In this document: positions 41,464 through 51,983 of the stretch, piece after piece
Numbering within the stretch: the stretch's first letter is position 1
Layout: the number at the start of each line of letters is the position of its first letter
Assembly (NCBI RefSeq): GCF_040499845.1
Contig: NZ_CP159342.1
Coordinates: 3,410,001-3,474,000, forward strand
Length of the DNA: 64,000 nucleotides
Source of the DNA: Micromonospora sp. CCTCC AA 2012012
Lineage (GTDB): Bacteria; Actinomycetota; Actinomycetes; Mycobacteriales; Micromonosporaceae
Direction: 5' to 3'
The notes under the pieces: generated by a model
What the model saw: the letters and a program-made list of their open reading frames with translations, nothing else
What the model was told of the DNA's origin: nothing
Database searches by the model: none
Made by a program: the position numbers and the translations under genes

Positions 41464-43866
41464 ATGGACACCGCTCTCGACCTGCACAGCCCACTGACCG
41501 AAGACGAGCTGCGCCGGCTTGACGCCTACTGGCGGGCGGCCAACTACCTCACCGTCGGGCAGATCTATCTGCTCGACAACCCGCTGCTGCGCGAGCCGCT
41601 GAAGCCCGAGCACGTCAAGCCGCGGCTGCTCGGCCACTGGGGCACCAGCCCCGGCCTCAACCTGCTCTACGCGCACCTCAACCGGGTCATCGTCAACCGG
41701 GACCTCTCCGCCATCTTCGTCACCGGACCGGGCCACGGCGGCCCCGCCCTGGTGGCGAACACCTGGCTGGAGGGCACCTACAGCGAGCTCTACCACCACA
41801 TCCCCCGCGACGAGGCGGGCATGCAGCGGCTGTTCCGCCAGTTCTCCTTCCCCGGCGGCATCCCCAGCCACGTGGCACCGGAGGTGCCGGGCTCGATCCA
41901 CGAGGGCGGCGAGCTGGGGTACGCGCTGAGCCACGCGTACGGGGCCGCGTTCGACAACCCGGACCTGCTGGTCGCCTGCGTGATCGGTGACGGCGAGGCG
42001 GAGACCGGCCCGCTCGCGGGCAGCTGGCTCTCCAACGTCTTCCTCAACCCGGCCCGGGACGGGGCGGTGCTGCCCATCCTGCACCTCAACGGCTACAAGA
42101 TCGCCAACCCGACGGTGCTGGACCGGATCCCCACCGACGACCTGCTGGAGATGATGCGCGGCTTCGGCCACCAGCCGTACGTGGTCGAGGGCGACGACCC
42201 GGCGACGGTGCACCAGCTCCTCGCCGCCACGCTCGACCGGGCGGTCGACGAGATCGCCGAGATCCAGCGCCGGGCCCGCTCCGGCGACGACGTCGAGCGC
42301 CCCCGCTGGCCGATGATCATCCTGCGTACGCCGAAGGGCTGGACCGGCCCGAAGGTGGTCGACGGCAAGCAGGTCGAGGGGACCTTCCGCGCCCACCAGG
42401 TGCCGATCGCCGAGGTGCGGGACAACCCGGAGCACCTGGCCGAGCTGGAGGCCTGGCTGCGCAGCTACCGGCCGGAGGAGCTCTTCGACGCCACCGGCGG
42501 CCCGGTCGCCGAGCTGGCCGCGCTGCCGCCGAAGGGCGAGCACCGGATGAGCGCCAACCCCGTCACCAACGGTGGCCGGGTGCTGCGCGACCTGGAGCTG
42601 CCCGACTTCCGGAACTACGGGGTCGACGTCAAGCAGCCGGGCGAGCCGGTGGTCGGCGCCGCCGGCGTGCTCGGCCAGTGGGTACGCGACATCATCACCG
42701 CCAACCCGCAGAACTTCCGCCTCTTCGGCCCCGACGAGGTCGCCTCCAACCGGCTCGGCGCCGCGTTCGAGGTCACCAACCGGGCCTTCGTCGGCAACAC
42801 GGTGCCCGGTGACGACCACCTCGCCCCCGACGGCCGGGTGATGGAGGTGCTCTCCGAGCACCTCTGCGAGGGGTGGCTGGAGGGCTACCTGCTGACCGGC
42901 CGGCACGGCATCTTCACCAGCTACGAGGCGTTCATCCACATCGTCGACTCGATGGTCAACCAGCACGCCAAGTGGCTGAAGGTGACCCGGCACATCCCCT
43001 GGCGGGAGCCGATCGCCTCGCTGAACTACCTGCTCTCCAGCCACGTCTGGCGGCAGGACCACAACGGCTTCTCGCACCAGGACCCGGGCTTCATCGACCA
43101 CGTGGTCAACAAGAAGGCCGAGGTCGTCCGGGTCTATCTGCCGCCGGACGGCAACACCCTGCTCTCCACCATGGACCACTGCCTGCGCAGCCGGCACTAC
43201 ATCAACGTGGTGGTGGCCGGTAAGCAGCCCGCCCCGAACTGGCTGACCATGGACGAGGCGGTCCAGCACTGCCGGCGCGGCCTGGGCATCTGGGACTGGG
43301 CCAGCAGCGACGAGGGGGCCGAGCCGGACGTGGTGCTCGCCTGCGCCGGCGACGTGCCGACGCTGGAGACCCTGGCCGCCGCCGACCTGCTGCGCCAGCA
43401 CCTGCCCGAGCTGAAGGTGCGGGTGGTCAACGTGGTCGACCTGATGCGGCTCCAGCCACCGTCGGAGCACCCGCACGGCCTGTCGGACAAGGAGTTCGAC
43501 ACCATCTTCACCAGCGACAAGCCGGTCATCTTCGCCTACCACGGCTACCCGTGGCTGATCCACCGGCTCACCTACCGGCGTACCAACCACGACAACCTGC
43601 ACGTGCGCGGCTACAAGGAGGAGGGCACCACCACCACGCCGTTCGACATGGTGATGCTCAACGACCTGGACCGGTTCCACCTGGTCATCGACGTCATCGA
43701 CCGGGTGCCGGGGCTCGCCTCGCGCGCCGCCCACCTTCGCCAGGAGATGGTCGACGCCCGGCAGGCCTGCCGCGACTACACCCGCACCTACGGCGAGGAC
43801 GACCCCCGGGTGGCCGAGTGGCGCTGGATCCGCGAGACCGACGAGGAACTGCGCAGCGGTCGCTGA
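41464..43866 (+). CDS. xfp: Phosphoketolase (xylulose-5-P/fructose-6-P)
   Basis: This 800-residue thiamine-diphosphate enzyme matches the XFP family over its full length: [65 protein letters not shown] (ThDP loop), [11 protein letters not shown] and [11 protein letters not shown]. It splits xylulose-5-P or fructose-6-P into acetyl-P and an aldose phosphate, yielding ATP via acetate kinase without oxygen. That suits a hypoxia island. It is followed by a universal stress gene 33 bp downstream, probably co-transcribed. Whether it acts on one or both sugars cannot be told. Confidence 0.95.
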   Translation: MDTALDLHSPLTEDELRRLDAYWRAANYLTVGQIYLLDNPLLREPLKPEHVKPRLLGHWGTSPGLNLLYAHLNRVIVNRDLSAIFVTGPGHGGPALVANTWLEGTYSELYHHIPRDEAGMQRLFRQFSFPGGIPSHVAPEVPGSIHEGGELGYALSHAYGAAFDNPDLLVACVIGDGEAETGPLAGSWLSNVFLNPARDGAVLPILHLNGYKIANPTVLDRIPTDDLLEMMRGFGHQPYVVEGDDPATVHQLLAATLDRAVDEIAEIQRRARSGDDVERPRWPMIILRTPKGWTGPKVVDGKQVEGTFRAHQVPIAEVRDNPEHLAELEAWLRSYRPEELFDATGGPVAELAALPPKGEHRMSANPVTNGGRVLRDLELPDFRNYGVDVKQPGEPVVGAAGVLGQWVRDIITANPQNFRLFGPDEVASNRLGAAFEVTNRAFVGNTVPGDDHLAPDGRVMEVLSEHLCEGWLEGYLLTGRHGIFTSYEAFIHIVDSMVNQHAKWLKVTRHIPWREPIASLNYLLSSHVWRQDHNGFSHQDPGFIDHVVNKKAEVVRVYLPPDGNTLLSTMDHCLRSRHYINVVVAGKQPAPNWLTMDEAVQHCRRGLGIWDWASSDEGAEPDVVLACAGDVPTLETLAAADLLRQHLPELKVRVVNVVDLMRLQPPSEHPHGLSDKEFDTIFTSDKPVIFAYHGYPWLIHRLTYRRTNHDNLHVRGYKEEGTTTTPFDMVMLNDLDRFHLVIDVIDRVPGLASRAAHLRQEMVDARQACRDYTRTYGEDDPRVAEWRWIRETDEELRSGR

Positions 43867-43899
43867 CCGAGCGGCGGTGACGAGGAGGAGGAGATCGCG

Positions 43900-44766
43900 A
43901 TGAGCGGCGACGAGATCCTGGTCGGCTACGACGGCTCACCGGACGCGACGGTGGCGCTGAACTGGGCGCTGGACGAGGCGGGCCGGTCGGGCCGGCCGGT
44001 GCGGCTGGCGTACGTCTTCGAGTGGTTGACCGTGGCGGGCTGGATCGGCCCCGGCGTGGCGCCCGGCATCTGGCCGGACGAGCAGGCCCGGCGGCAGGTC
44101 GAGGAACTGGTCGGCAAGGCGGCGGCGGACGCCGCCGCCGACCGGCCCGGCCTCACCGTGCACGGCGAGGTCTTCGACGGCCCGCCCGCGCTGGTGCTCC
44201 AGGAACGATCCGCGCAGGCCGGGATGCTGGTGCTCGGCAGCCGGGGACACGGCGGATTCGGCGGCCTGCTCGCCGGCTCGACGGCGGTCTCCGTGACCGC
44301 CCACGCGCACTGCCCGGTGGTGGTGGTCCGCGACGGACAGGCCGCCACGTCCGGGCCGGTGGTGGTCGGTGTCGACGGCTCCGAGGCCGCCCGGCTGGCG
44401 CTCGGTTTCGCGGTCGAGCGGGCCGCGCAGCGGGACGTCCCGCTGCACGTGCTGCGGGTGTGGGAGCCCCCGGGCGACCGGTGGTCGCCGCCGGGCTTCG
44501 ACCCGGACGAGGTGACCGTGGAGGAACGGGCGGCGGCCGAGGAGGAACTCGCCCAGTGGCGGGAGTCCTTCCCGGACGTGCCGGTCCAGCTGCGGGTCTG
44601 CCCCGGCAACCCGGCCGCGCTGCTGGTCGAGGCCAGCCGGGAGGCGCAGCTCGTGGTGGTCGGCACGCGGGGCCGGGGCGGGCTGCGCGGGATGGTGCTC
44701 GGCTCGGTGAGCCAGCAGCTCGTCCACCACGCCCACTGTCCGGTCGCGGTGGTCCGCGAACGCTGA
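43900..44766 (+). CDS. Universal stress protein, two UspA domains (2)
   Basis: This 288-residue protein has two complete UspA domains. Each has a V-G-x-D-G-S start (ILVGYDGSPDATVALNWALDEA; VVVGVDGSEAARLALGFAVERA) and a G-x2-G-x9-G-S ATP-binding loop (GSRGHGGFGGLLAGSTAVSV and GTRGRGGLRGMVLGSVSQQL). It is therefore of the ATP-binding type found in the DosR regulon. A GAGGAGGAGGAG run supplies its ribosome-binding site. It converges with the metal ATPase across a hairpin. Confidence 0.92.
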   Translation: MSGDEILVGYDGSPDATVALNWALDEAGRSGRPVRLAYVFEWLTVAGWIGPGVAPGIWPDEQARRQVEELVGKAAADAAADRPGLTVHGEVFDGPPALVLQERSAQAGMLVLGSRGHGGFGGLLAGSTAVSVTAHAHCPVVVVRDGQAATSGPVVVGVDGSEAARLALGFAVERAAQRDVPLHVLRVWEPPGDRWSPPGFDPDEVTVEERAAAEEELAQWRESFPDVPVQLRVCPGNPAALLVEASREAQLVVVGTRGRGGLRGMVLGSVSQQLVHHAHCPVAVVRER

Positions 44767-44774
44767 GTCGGGCG

Positions 44775-44809
44775 GGCCCCCGCCGGCCGGTCAGCGGCCG
44801 GTGGGGGCC
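44775..44809. terminator. Bidirectional hairpin overlapping the ATPase stop
   Basis: GGCCCCCGCCGGCCG (44775-44789) pairs with 44795-44809 with one mismatch around a 5-nt loop. It lies between convergent genes. Confidence 0.7.
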
Positions 44810-47190
44810 TGACCCTCGTCCGGGTTGAGCGAGAAGTAGTCCTCCTCCTCCTGGGCCAGGTGCAGGCGCAGCACGGCGTCCAGGCCGTAGAGGGCGGCCA
44901 GCAGGTCGGGGATCTCGTCCCGGCGGAGTCGGCCGCCGTCGTGCTGGGCCAGGTGCCCGCCGATCCGGTCGACCAATCGCTTGATCTCCACGTGGCCCCG
45001 GCTCATCGTCGAGGTCGCCTCGTCACTGCCGAGCGGACCGGCGAGCGCCGGATAGAGCTGCTTCTCCTCGGCCGCCTCGTGCGGCAGCACCTCGTCGACG
45101 AGCCGCCGGTGCACCGCACGCAACGCCGGCACGCACTCCGGCGCGTCCGGCCGGGTCGCCACCAGGTCCGCCGTGTCGCGCAGCCGGGCCAGCACGTCGC
45201 GTACCCCGCCGTGCTCGCCGGCGTACCGGTCGAGCAGCTCCCGGGTGGCCGCCGGGACGTCGCGGCGGCGCAGCCCACCACCGAGGGCCCGCAGCGCGTT
45301 GAGGATCACCAGCACGTCGATGCCCTCCTGAAGGAAGGCGCCGGCGACCGGCGGCAGCCGGCCGAAGGCGGCGAAGAACATGGCCAGCACCGCCAGCCCC
45401 ATCCCCACGGCGGCGCTCTGCACCGCGATACGGCGGGCGTACCGGGCGATCTCGACGGCGTCGGCGAGCCGGTCGAGCCGGTCCACGGTGAGCACCGCGT
45501 CGGCCACGTCGGCGGAGGCCGTCGCCCCGGTGGCCCCCATCGCCACCCCGACGTGCGCCTCCGCGAGGGCCGGGGCGTCGTTGACGCCGTCGCCGACCAT
45601 CACGGTCACCGCCCGCCCCGCCTCCTCCTTCACCCGGGCGACCTTCTCCTGCGGCGAGCACTGCGCCCACACGTCGTCGACACCGACGGCCTGCGCCACC
45701 TGGTCGGCGGTACGCGGACGGTCCCCGGTGACCATGACCAGCCGGTTCAGGCCGGCCTCCCGGAGCCGGCGGACGGTCCGCCGGGCGTCGGGGCGTACCG
45801 GGTCCTCCAGCAGGATCGCGCCGAGCGGCGTGTGCTCGTCGCTGACCCAGACGGTGGAGCGGCCGGCCAGCTCGGCGCGTTCCCGGACCCGGTGCGCCCA
45901 CTCCGGCGGCTCGCCGGCGAGCTGCCCCACCCGGACCAGTCGCCCGTCGACCCGACCGGTCACGCCCCGTCCCGGCTCCTCGTTCACCTCGGTCGGGTCG
46001 GCCAGCCGTACGCCCTGCTCCCGGGCCTGCCGCACGAGCGCCGCGGCCAGCACGTGCGGGGACAGCTGCTCGACCGAGGCGGCCAGCCGCAGCACCTCGT
46101 CCCGGTCGCCGCCGGGGGCGACGACCGTCTCGGCGGCCCGGGGCCGGCCGGCGGTGAGCGTGCCGGTCTTGTCCATCAGCAGGGTACGGGCCCGGCCCAG
46201 CAGCTCCAGCGAGCCGCCGTCGCGGACCAGCACGCCGCGCCGGGCCACCCGGGACAGCCCGGAGACGATCGCGATCGGGGTCGCCAGCAGCAGCGGGCAC
46301 GGCGTGGCCACCACCAGCACCGCCACCGCCCGGATGAACTGGCCGGACAGCAGCCAGGCCAGACCCGCCAGCGCCAGGGTGAACGGCACGAACGCCGCCG
46401 CGTACCGGTCGGCCAGGCGGACCATCGGCGCCTTGTGCGCGGTCGCCTCCTCGGCCAGCCGGACGATCCCGGCGTACGTGCTCTCCGCCGCGTTCTTCGT
46501 CGCCCGCAGTCCGAAGCCGGCGCCGGCGTTGACCACGCCGCTGGCCACCGGCTCGCCCGCGCCCCGGCTCACCAGCTGCGACTCGCCGGTGACCACCGAC
46601 TCGTCCAGGGTGGCCGGCTCCTCGACGGTCCCGTCCACCGGCACCACGTCGCCCGGACCGACCACCAGCCGGTCCCCCACCGCCACCCGGTCCAGCGGGA
46701 CCACCTCGATGCCGCCGTCCGGGGTGCGCCGTCGGGCCTGCCGCGGGGCGCGTTCCAGCAGCGCCCGCAGGTCGCGGGTGGCCCGCCGCTGCGCGTAGTT
46801 CTCCAGCGTCTGCCCGGTGGCCACCATCACCGCGATCACCGCGCCGGCCAGGTACTCGCGGGTCAGCAGCGCGCCGACCAGCGCCAGCACGGCGATGACG
46901 TCCACCCCGAACTGCCGGTGCCACACCTGTCTGAGGGTGGTCCAGGCGGCCGGCAGCAGGGCCACCAGCGTCACCGCGGCCCAGACCAGCTGGGCCGCTG
47001 TCTCCCGCCCGGCGAACCACAGCCCGGCGCCGACCAGCACGGCCACCGTGAGCAGCACCAACGGGGCCCACTCCAGGACGCCGGGTCGTGACGCGCCGTC
47101 GGACCCGCCGGTCAGGCGTCGGCGCAGCCGGTCCAGGCGGCGGGGCCGCACCGGTTTCTCGGGTACGCACTCGCGCGGTTCCGCTTCCAC
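44791..47190 (-). CDS. P1B-5-type metal-exporting ATPase with C-terminal hemerythrin domain
   Basis: This 799-residue P-type ATPase has the actuator motif TGES (201-204), membrane metal motif TPCP (296-299), phosphorylation site DKTGT (D340) and hinge GDGVNDAP. After residue 640 comes a hemerythrin HHE domain with HEAAEEKQLYPAL, SRGHVEIKRLVDRIGGHL and LHLAQEEEDYF, which supplies the His/Glu ligands of a di-iron site. TPCP plus a hemerythrin tail is the signature of P1B-5 ATPases such as Sinorhizobium Nia (nickel/iron export). No N-terminal HMA domain is present. Oxygen or iron sensing by the tail is inferred. It belongs to the dormancy island. Confidence 0.92.
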   Translation of the reverse strand: MEAEPRECVPEKPVRPRRLDRLRRRLTGGSDGASRPGVLEWAPLVLLTVAVLVGAGLWFAGRETAAQLVWAAVTLVALLPAAWTTLRQVWHRQFGVDVIAVLALVGALLTREYLAGAVIAVMVATGQTLENYAQRRATRDLRALLERAPRQARRRTPDGGIEVVPLDRVAVGDRLVVGPGDVVPVDGTVEEPATLDESVVTGESQLVSRGAGEPVASGVVNAGAGFGLRATKNAAESTYAGIVRLAEEATAHKAPMVRLADRYAAAFVPFTLALAGLAWLLSGQFIRAVAVLVVATPCPLLLATPIAIVSGLSRVARRGVLVRDGGSLELLGRARTLLMDKTGTLTAGRPRAAETVVAPGGDRDEVLRLAASVEQLSPHVLAAALVRQAREQGVRLADPTEVNEEPGRGVTGRVDGRLVRVGQLAGEPPEWAHRVRERAELAGRSTVWVSDEHTPLGAILLEDPVRPDARRTVRRLREAGLNRLVMVTGDRPRTADQVAQAVGVDDVWAQCSPQEKVARVKEEAGRAVTVMVGDGVNDAPALAEAHVGVAMGATGATASADVADAVLTVDRLDRLADAVEIARYARRIAVQSAAVGMGLAVLAMFFAAFGRLPPVAGAFLQEGIDVLVILNALRALGGGLRRRDVPAATRELLDRYAGEHGGVRDVLARLRDTADLVATRPDAPECVPALRAVHRRLVDEVLPHEAAEEKQLYPALAGPLGSDEATSTMSRGHVEIKRLVDRIGGHLAQHDGGRLRRDEIPDLLAALYGLDAVLRLHLAQEEEDYFSLNPDEGQAPTGR

Positions 47191-47247
47191 CTGCGGATCG
47201 TCTCAGCGGCGCAGCGGGGCGGGTAGGGCAAACCGGGGTAATCCGAG

Positions 47248-47261
47248 GGGCCGAGGTGCCC
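47248..47261 (-). promoter_or_regulatory. Degenerate DosR-type box before the metal ATPase
   Basis: On the minus strand GGGCACCTCGGCCC matches GGGAC-N4-G(T/G)CCC except at two bases. It lies 58 bp upstream of the ATPase start. Confidence 0.35.
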
Positions 47262-47381
47262 GGCCGGCCGGTACGGGCCGCGCGTGCGCCCGGTCCGGTC
47301 ATGGCAGAGGATGGAGGAGCAACCCGACCCGGTCGACCCCGGTGTGGGGCACGATGGGGAGAAACAGGAAAGGTCGTGACG

Positions 47382-48392
47382 ATGAGCCAGGAGACGCCGG
47401 CTACGGACCGCCCGCTGACCACCGCGCTCGCGGAGGCCGCCGGGACGGCCGGCCACGCCCCCTCGGTGCACAACTCGCAGCCGTGGCACTGGACGGTGCT
47501 GCCCGACGCGCTGGAGCTGCGGGTGGTCCGGGAACGCCACCTCAGCGTCATGGACCCGGAGGGGCGCCTGCTCTTCGTCAGCTGCGGCGCCGCGCTGCAC
47601 CACGCGCGGGTCGCGCTGGCCGCCGAGGGCTGGCTGCCGGTGGTGGAGCGGCTGCCCGACCCGGCCCAGCCGGACCTGCTGGCCCGCCTCACCGGCCTCA
47701 AGCACATCGGCGCCGACCCGGACGCGATGCACATGGTGCAGTGCATGCAGGTCCGGCACACCGACCGGCGGCCGGTCAGTGACGAGCCGATCCCCACGGC
47801 GGCCCTCGGCGAGATCAGCCAGGCGGCCACCCGGGAGGGGGTGAACCTCCAGGTGCTCGACGACGACCAGAAGATCGAGCTGGCCAGCGCCGCCCAGAAG
47901 GCGGCGGCGGTCACGGCCGGCAGCCCGGAGCTGCAGGAGGAGCTGGCGTACTGGACCAGCCGGTCCGACACCGGTACCGGCCTGCCGCCGGAGGTGCTGC
48001 CGGCGGAGGCTCCGCAGACCACCGTCCCGGGGCGCGACTTCGGGCGGCCCGGCAGCCTGCCGATCGGCCCCGGCCACGACCGGGCCGCCGTCTACGGCAT
48101 CCTCTGGGGCACCGAGGACGAGCCGGACAGCTGGCTGCGCGCCGGCGAGGCGCTCTCCGCCGCCTGGCTGACCGCCACCCGCCTCGGCGTGTCGCTGGTG
48201 CCGCTCAGCGGCGTGGTGGAGGTGGAGGGCACCCGGTACGCGCTCCGGCACATGCTCTCCGACCTGGGCTTCCCCTTCATCTCGATGCGGCTGGGCCTGG
48301 CCGACCCGACCCACGCCGGCCCGCCGCACACGCCCCGGCTGGAGGCGGCGCAGACCGTCGACACCTCGGCCGTACGCGACCTCGGCGCGTAA
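47382..48392 (+). CDS. Acg-family nitroreductase-like protein (1)
   Basis: This 336-residue protein carries the Acg signature APSVHNSQPWHW near residue 27, then FVSCGAALHHARVALAAEG and RHTDRRPV near residue 130. The Acg/nitroreductase family of the DosR regulon consists of FMN-binding-like proteins that in many cases lack nitroreductase activity. A long leader separates it from the divergent metal ATPase. The start at 47382 is chosen because it begins the conserved domain; longer frames lack similarity. It is followed 42 bp later by the devS-like kinase. Confidence 0.87.
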   Translation: MSQETPATDRPLTTALAEAAGTAGHAPSVHNSQPWHWTVLPDALELRVVRERHLSVMDPEGRLLFVSCGAALHHARVALAAEGWLPVVERLPDPAQPDLLARLTGLKHIGADPDAMHMVQCMQVRHTDRRPVSDEPIPTAALGEISQAATREGVNLQVLDDDQKIELASAAQKAAAVTAGSPELQEELAYWTSRSDTGTGLPPEVLPAEAPQTTVPGRDFGRPGSLPIGPGHDRAAVYGILWGTEDEPDSWLRAGEALSAAWLTATRLGVSLVPLSGVVEVEGTRYALRHMLSDLGFPFISMRLGLADPTHAGPPHTPRLEAAQTVDTSAVRDLGA

Positions 48393-48414
48393 CCGGGCTC
48401 GTCCGACACGGTCA

Positions 48415-50156
<1,742 letters not shown>

Positions 50157-50160
50157 GCCC

Positions 50161-50176
50161 GACCCCGCCGGGGGTC
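50161..50176. terminator. Short hairpin between convergent devS and devR
   Basis: GACCCC and GGGGTC pair around GCCG in the 18-bp gap between the two genes, touching the devR stop. Confidence 0.45.
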
Positions 50177-50813
50177 AGTGGCTCTTGCCGAGCAGCCGGG
50201 TGGCCAGCACCGCCGCCTGGGTGCGCCGCTCCAGGCCGAGCTTGGCCAGCACGCTGGAGACGTAGTTCTTCACCGTCTTCTCGGCGAGGAACATCTTGCC
50301 GGCGATCTCCCGGTTGGTCAGCCCCTCCGCCACGTACTCCAGGATCCGCCGCTCCTGCTCGGTGAGGGTCTTCAGCTCGCGGGGCTGCTCCACGCCGCTG
50401 CGGATCCGCTCCAGCACCCGGGTGGTGATCGCCGGGTCCAGCAGGGACTGCCCGGCCGCCACCCGGCGGACCGCGTCCACCAGGTCGGTGCCGCGGATCT
50501 GCTTGAGCACGTAGCCGGCGGCACCGGCCATGATCGCCGCGAAGAGCGCCTCGTCGTCCTCGTACGAGGTGAGGATCAGACCCTTGATCGACGAGTCGAC
50601 GGCGCGGATGTCCCGGCACACGTCGATGCCGTTGCCGTCGGGCAGCCGGGCGTCGAGGATCGCCACGTCGGGGCGGAGTGCGGGGATGCGGCGGGCCGCC
50701 TCCTGGGCGGAGCCGGACTCGCCGACCACCTCGATGTCGCCGCTGCTGGTGAGCAGGTCGGCAAGGCCACGACGGACGACCTCGTGGTCGTCGAGCAGGA
50801 ACACCCGGATCAT
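50175..50813 (-). CDS. devR: DevR/DosR-like NarL-family response regulator
   Basis: This 212-residue regulator has a receiver domain with phospho-acceptor D54 (VAILDARLPDGNG), the same number as in M. tuberculosis DosR. Its LuxR-type HTH reads LTEQERRILEYVAEGLTNREIAGKMFLAEKTVKNYVSSVLAKLGLERRTQAA; the K-T-V-K-N-Y-V-S stretch in the recognition helix is shared with DosR. A DosR-type box lies 37 bp upstream of its start, implying autoregulation. It presumably activates the stress, phosphoketolase, ATPase and acg-like genes around it. Confidence 0.92.
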   Translation of the reverse strand: MIRVFLLDDHEVVRRGLADLLTSSGDIEVVGESGSAQEAARRIPALRPDVAILDARLPDGNGIDVCRDIRAVDSSIKGLILTSYEDDEALFAAIMAGAAGYVLKQIRGTDLVDAVRRVAAGQSLLDPAITTRVLERIRSGVEQPRELKTLTEQERRILEYVAEGLTNREIAGKMFLAEKTVKNYVSSVLAKLGLERRTQAAVLATRLLGKSH

Positions 50814-50849
50814 CCGTCTGTTCTACCCCGCCGTCGGAGGGTTTGCCAC

Positions 50850-50863
50850 GGGCCGAAGGTCCC
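50850..50863 (-). promoter_or_regulatory. DosR-type box 1 (devR-proximal)
   Basis: On the minus strand GGGACCTTCGGCCC fits GGGAC-N4-G(T/G)CCC fully. It lies 37 bp upstream of devR. Confidence 0.7.
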
Positions 50864-50867
50864 TACC

Positions 50868-50881
50868 GGGACGCGTGTCCG
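50868..50881 (+). promoter_or_regulatory. DosR-type box 2
   Basis: GGGACGCGTGTCCG fits the core at all but the last base. It sits between boxes 1 and 3. Confidence 0.55.
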
Positions 50882-50906
50882 TCGGGCAGACGGGCCCGAT
50901 CAGGAG

Positions 50907-50920
50907 GGGACCTCCGGCCC
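50907..50920 (+). promoter_or_regulatory. DosR-type box 3 (acg-proximal)
   Basis: GGGACCTCCGGCCC fits the core fully and differs from box 1 at one base. It lies 81 bp upstream of the second acg-like gene. Confidence 0.7.
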
Positions 50921-51001
50921 TGCGCGGGGAGCCCCTGAGTGACGCACCGTGAAGGGGAGCCAACCGGGGGGCGGCACGGCTGCCACGGAGGGAGCAGGAC
51001 C

Positions 51002-51976
51002 ATGGACAACGGGTTCACCGTCGAGCAGCTCAGGGCCGCCGCCGCCGACGCCCTGCGGGCGCCGTCCCTGCACAACACCCAGCCCTGGCGGTTCCGCCTC
51101 CGCGACGGCGGGATCGAACTGGCGGTGGATCCGCTGCGCCGGCTCCCCGCCACCGATCCGACCGGCTGGGGTGCCCGGATCGGCTGCGGCGCCGCCCTGT
51201 TCAACCTGCGGCTGGCGCTCGCCGTCGCCGGCACACCGGCCACGGTGCGGCTGCGGCCGTACCCCGGTGAACCGGACGTGGTGGCCCGGCTGGTGCCGGA
51301 CGTGCCGCGCCGCCCGACCCCCACCGAGCAGAGCCTGCACGCGGCCATCCCCCGCCGGTTCAGCAACCGCGCGCCGTTCTGGCCCGACCCGGTCCCCGCG
51401 GACGCCCGCTGGCGTCTCGGCGAGGCCGCCCGCGCCGAGGAGTGCTGGTTGGAGCTGGTGATCGGGACCAGCGCGGTCAACGCGTTCGCGGAGATCGCCC
51501 GCAGCGCCCACCGGGTCCTCGAACGGGACCCCGCCTACGTGACCGAGCGGGCCGAGTGGATCCGCGCCGAACCCGCTCCCGACGGGGTCCCGGCCGCCGC
51601 CGGTGGACCGCAGAGCGAACCGCAGGACCTGCTCCCGCAGCGCGGTTTCGGCGGGCGCAACCGGGCGCCGGGGCGGGACTTCGAGCCGGAGCCCCTCGTC
51701 GCGGTGCTCGGCTCACCGGGCAACACCGCCACCGACCAGATCATCGCCGGGCAGGCGTTGCAGCGGGTGCTGCTGACCGCCACGGACGCCGGGCTGGCCG
51801 TGTCGATGATCTCCCAGCCGATCGAGGTGTCGGGGGCGCGGGAGGCCCTGCGGCTCTCCCTGGGCCGCTTCGGCACGCCGCAGATGGTGATGCGGATCGG
51901 CTACGGGCAGCCGGGTCGCCCCACCCCGCGGCGGACCGTGGACGAGGTGCTGGACCTGCCGGTGGTGCAGGCGTAG
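51002..51976 (+). CDS. Acg-family nitroreductase-like protein (2)
   Basis: This 324-residue protein has the Acg signature APSLHNTQPWRFRL near residue 21, GAALFNLRLALAVAG, and IPRRFSNRAPF. It is related to but clearly distinct from the copy at 47382-48392. The ATG at 51002 has GGAGGGAGCAGGA just upstream. It diverges from devR across three DosR-type boxes, the strongest evidence that this island is under DevR control. It may bind FMN; enzymatic activity is uncertain for the family. Confidence 0.88.
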   Translation: MDNGFTVEQLRAAAADALRAPSLHNTQPWRFRLRDGGIELAVDPLRRLPATDPTGWGARIGCGAALFNLRLALAVAGTPATVRLRPYPGEPDVVARLVPDVPRRPTPTEQSLHAAIPRRFSNRAPFWPDPVPADARWRLGEAARAEECWLELVIGTSAVNAFAEIARSAHRVLERDPAYVTERAEWIRAEPAPDGVPAAAGGPQSEPQDLLPQRGFGGRNRAPGRDFEPEPLVAVLGSPGNTATDQIIAGQALQRVLLTATDAGLAVSMISQPIEVSGAREALRLSLGRFGTPQMVMRIGYGQPGRPTPRRTVDEVLDLPVVQA

Positions 51977-51983
51977 CCGCTGC

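Noticed and set aside
41344..43734. A 796-codon frame antisense to the phosphoketolase gene
   Set aside because: The opposite strand encodes a full-length, motif-complete phosphoketolase; this translation shows no recognisable fold.
45023..48022. A 999-codon open frame on the minus strand across the metal ATPase and acg genes
   Set aside because: It overlaps the ATPase gene in another frame and the acg gene antisense, has Arg/Ala/Gly-rich low-complexity translation and no domain. It is a high-G+C shadow.
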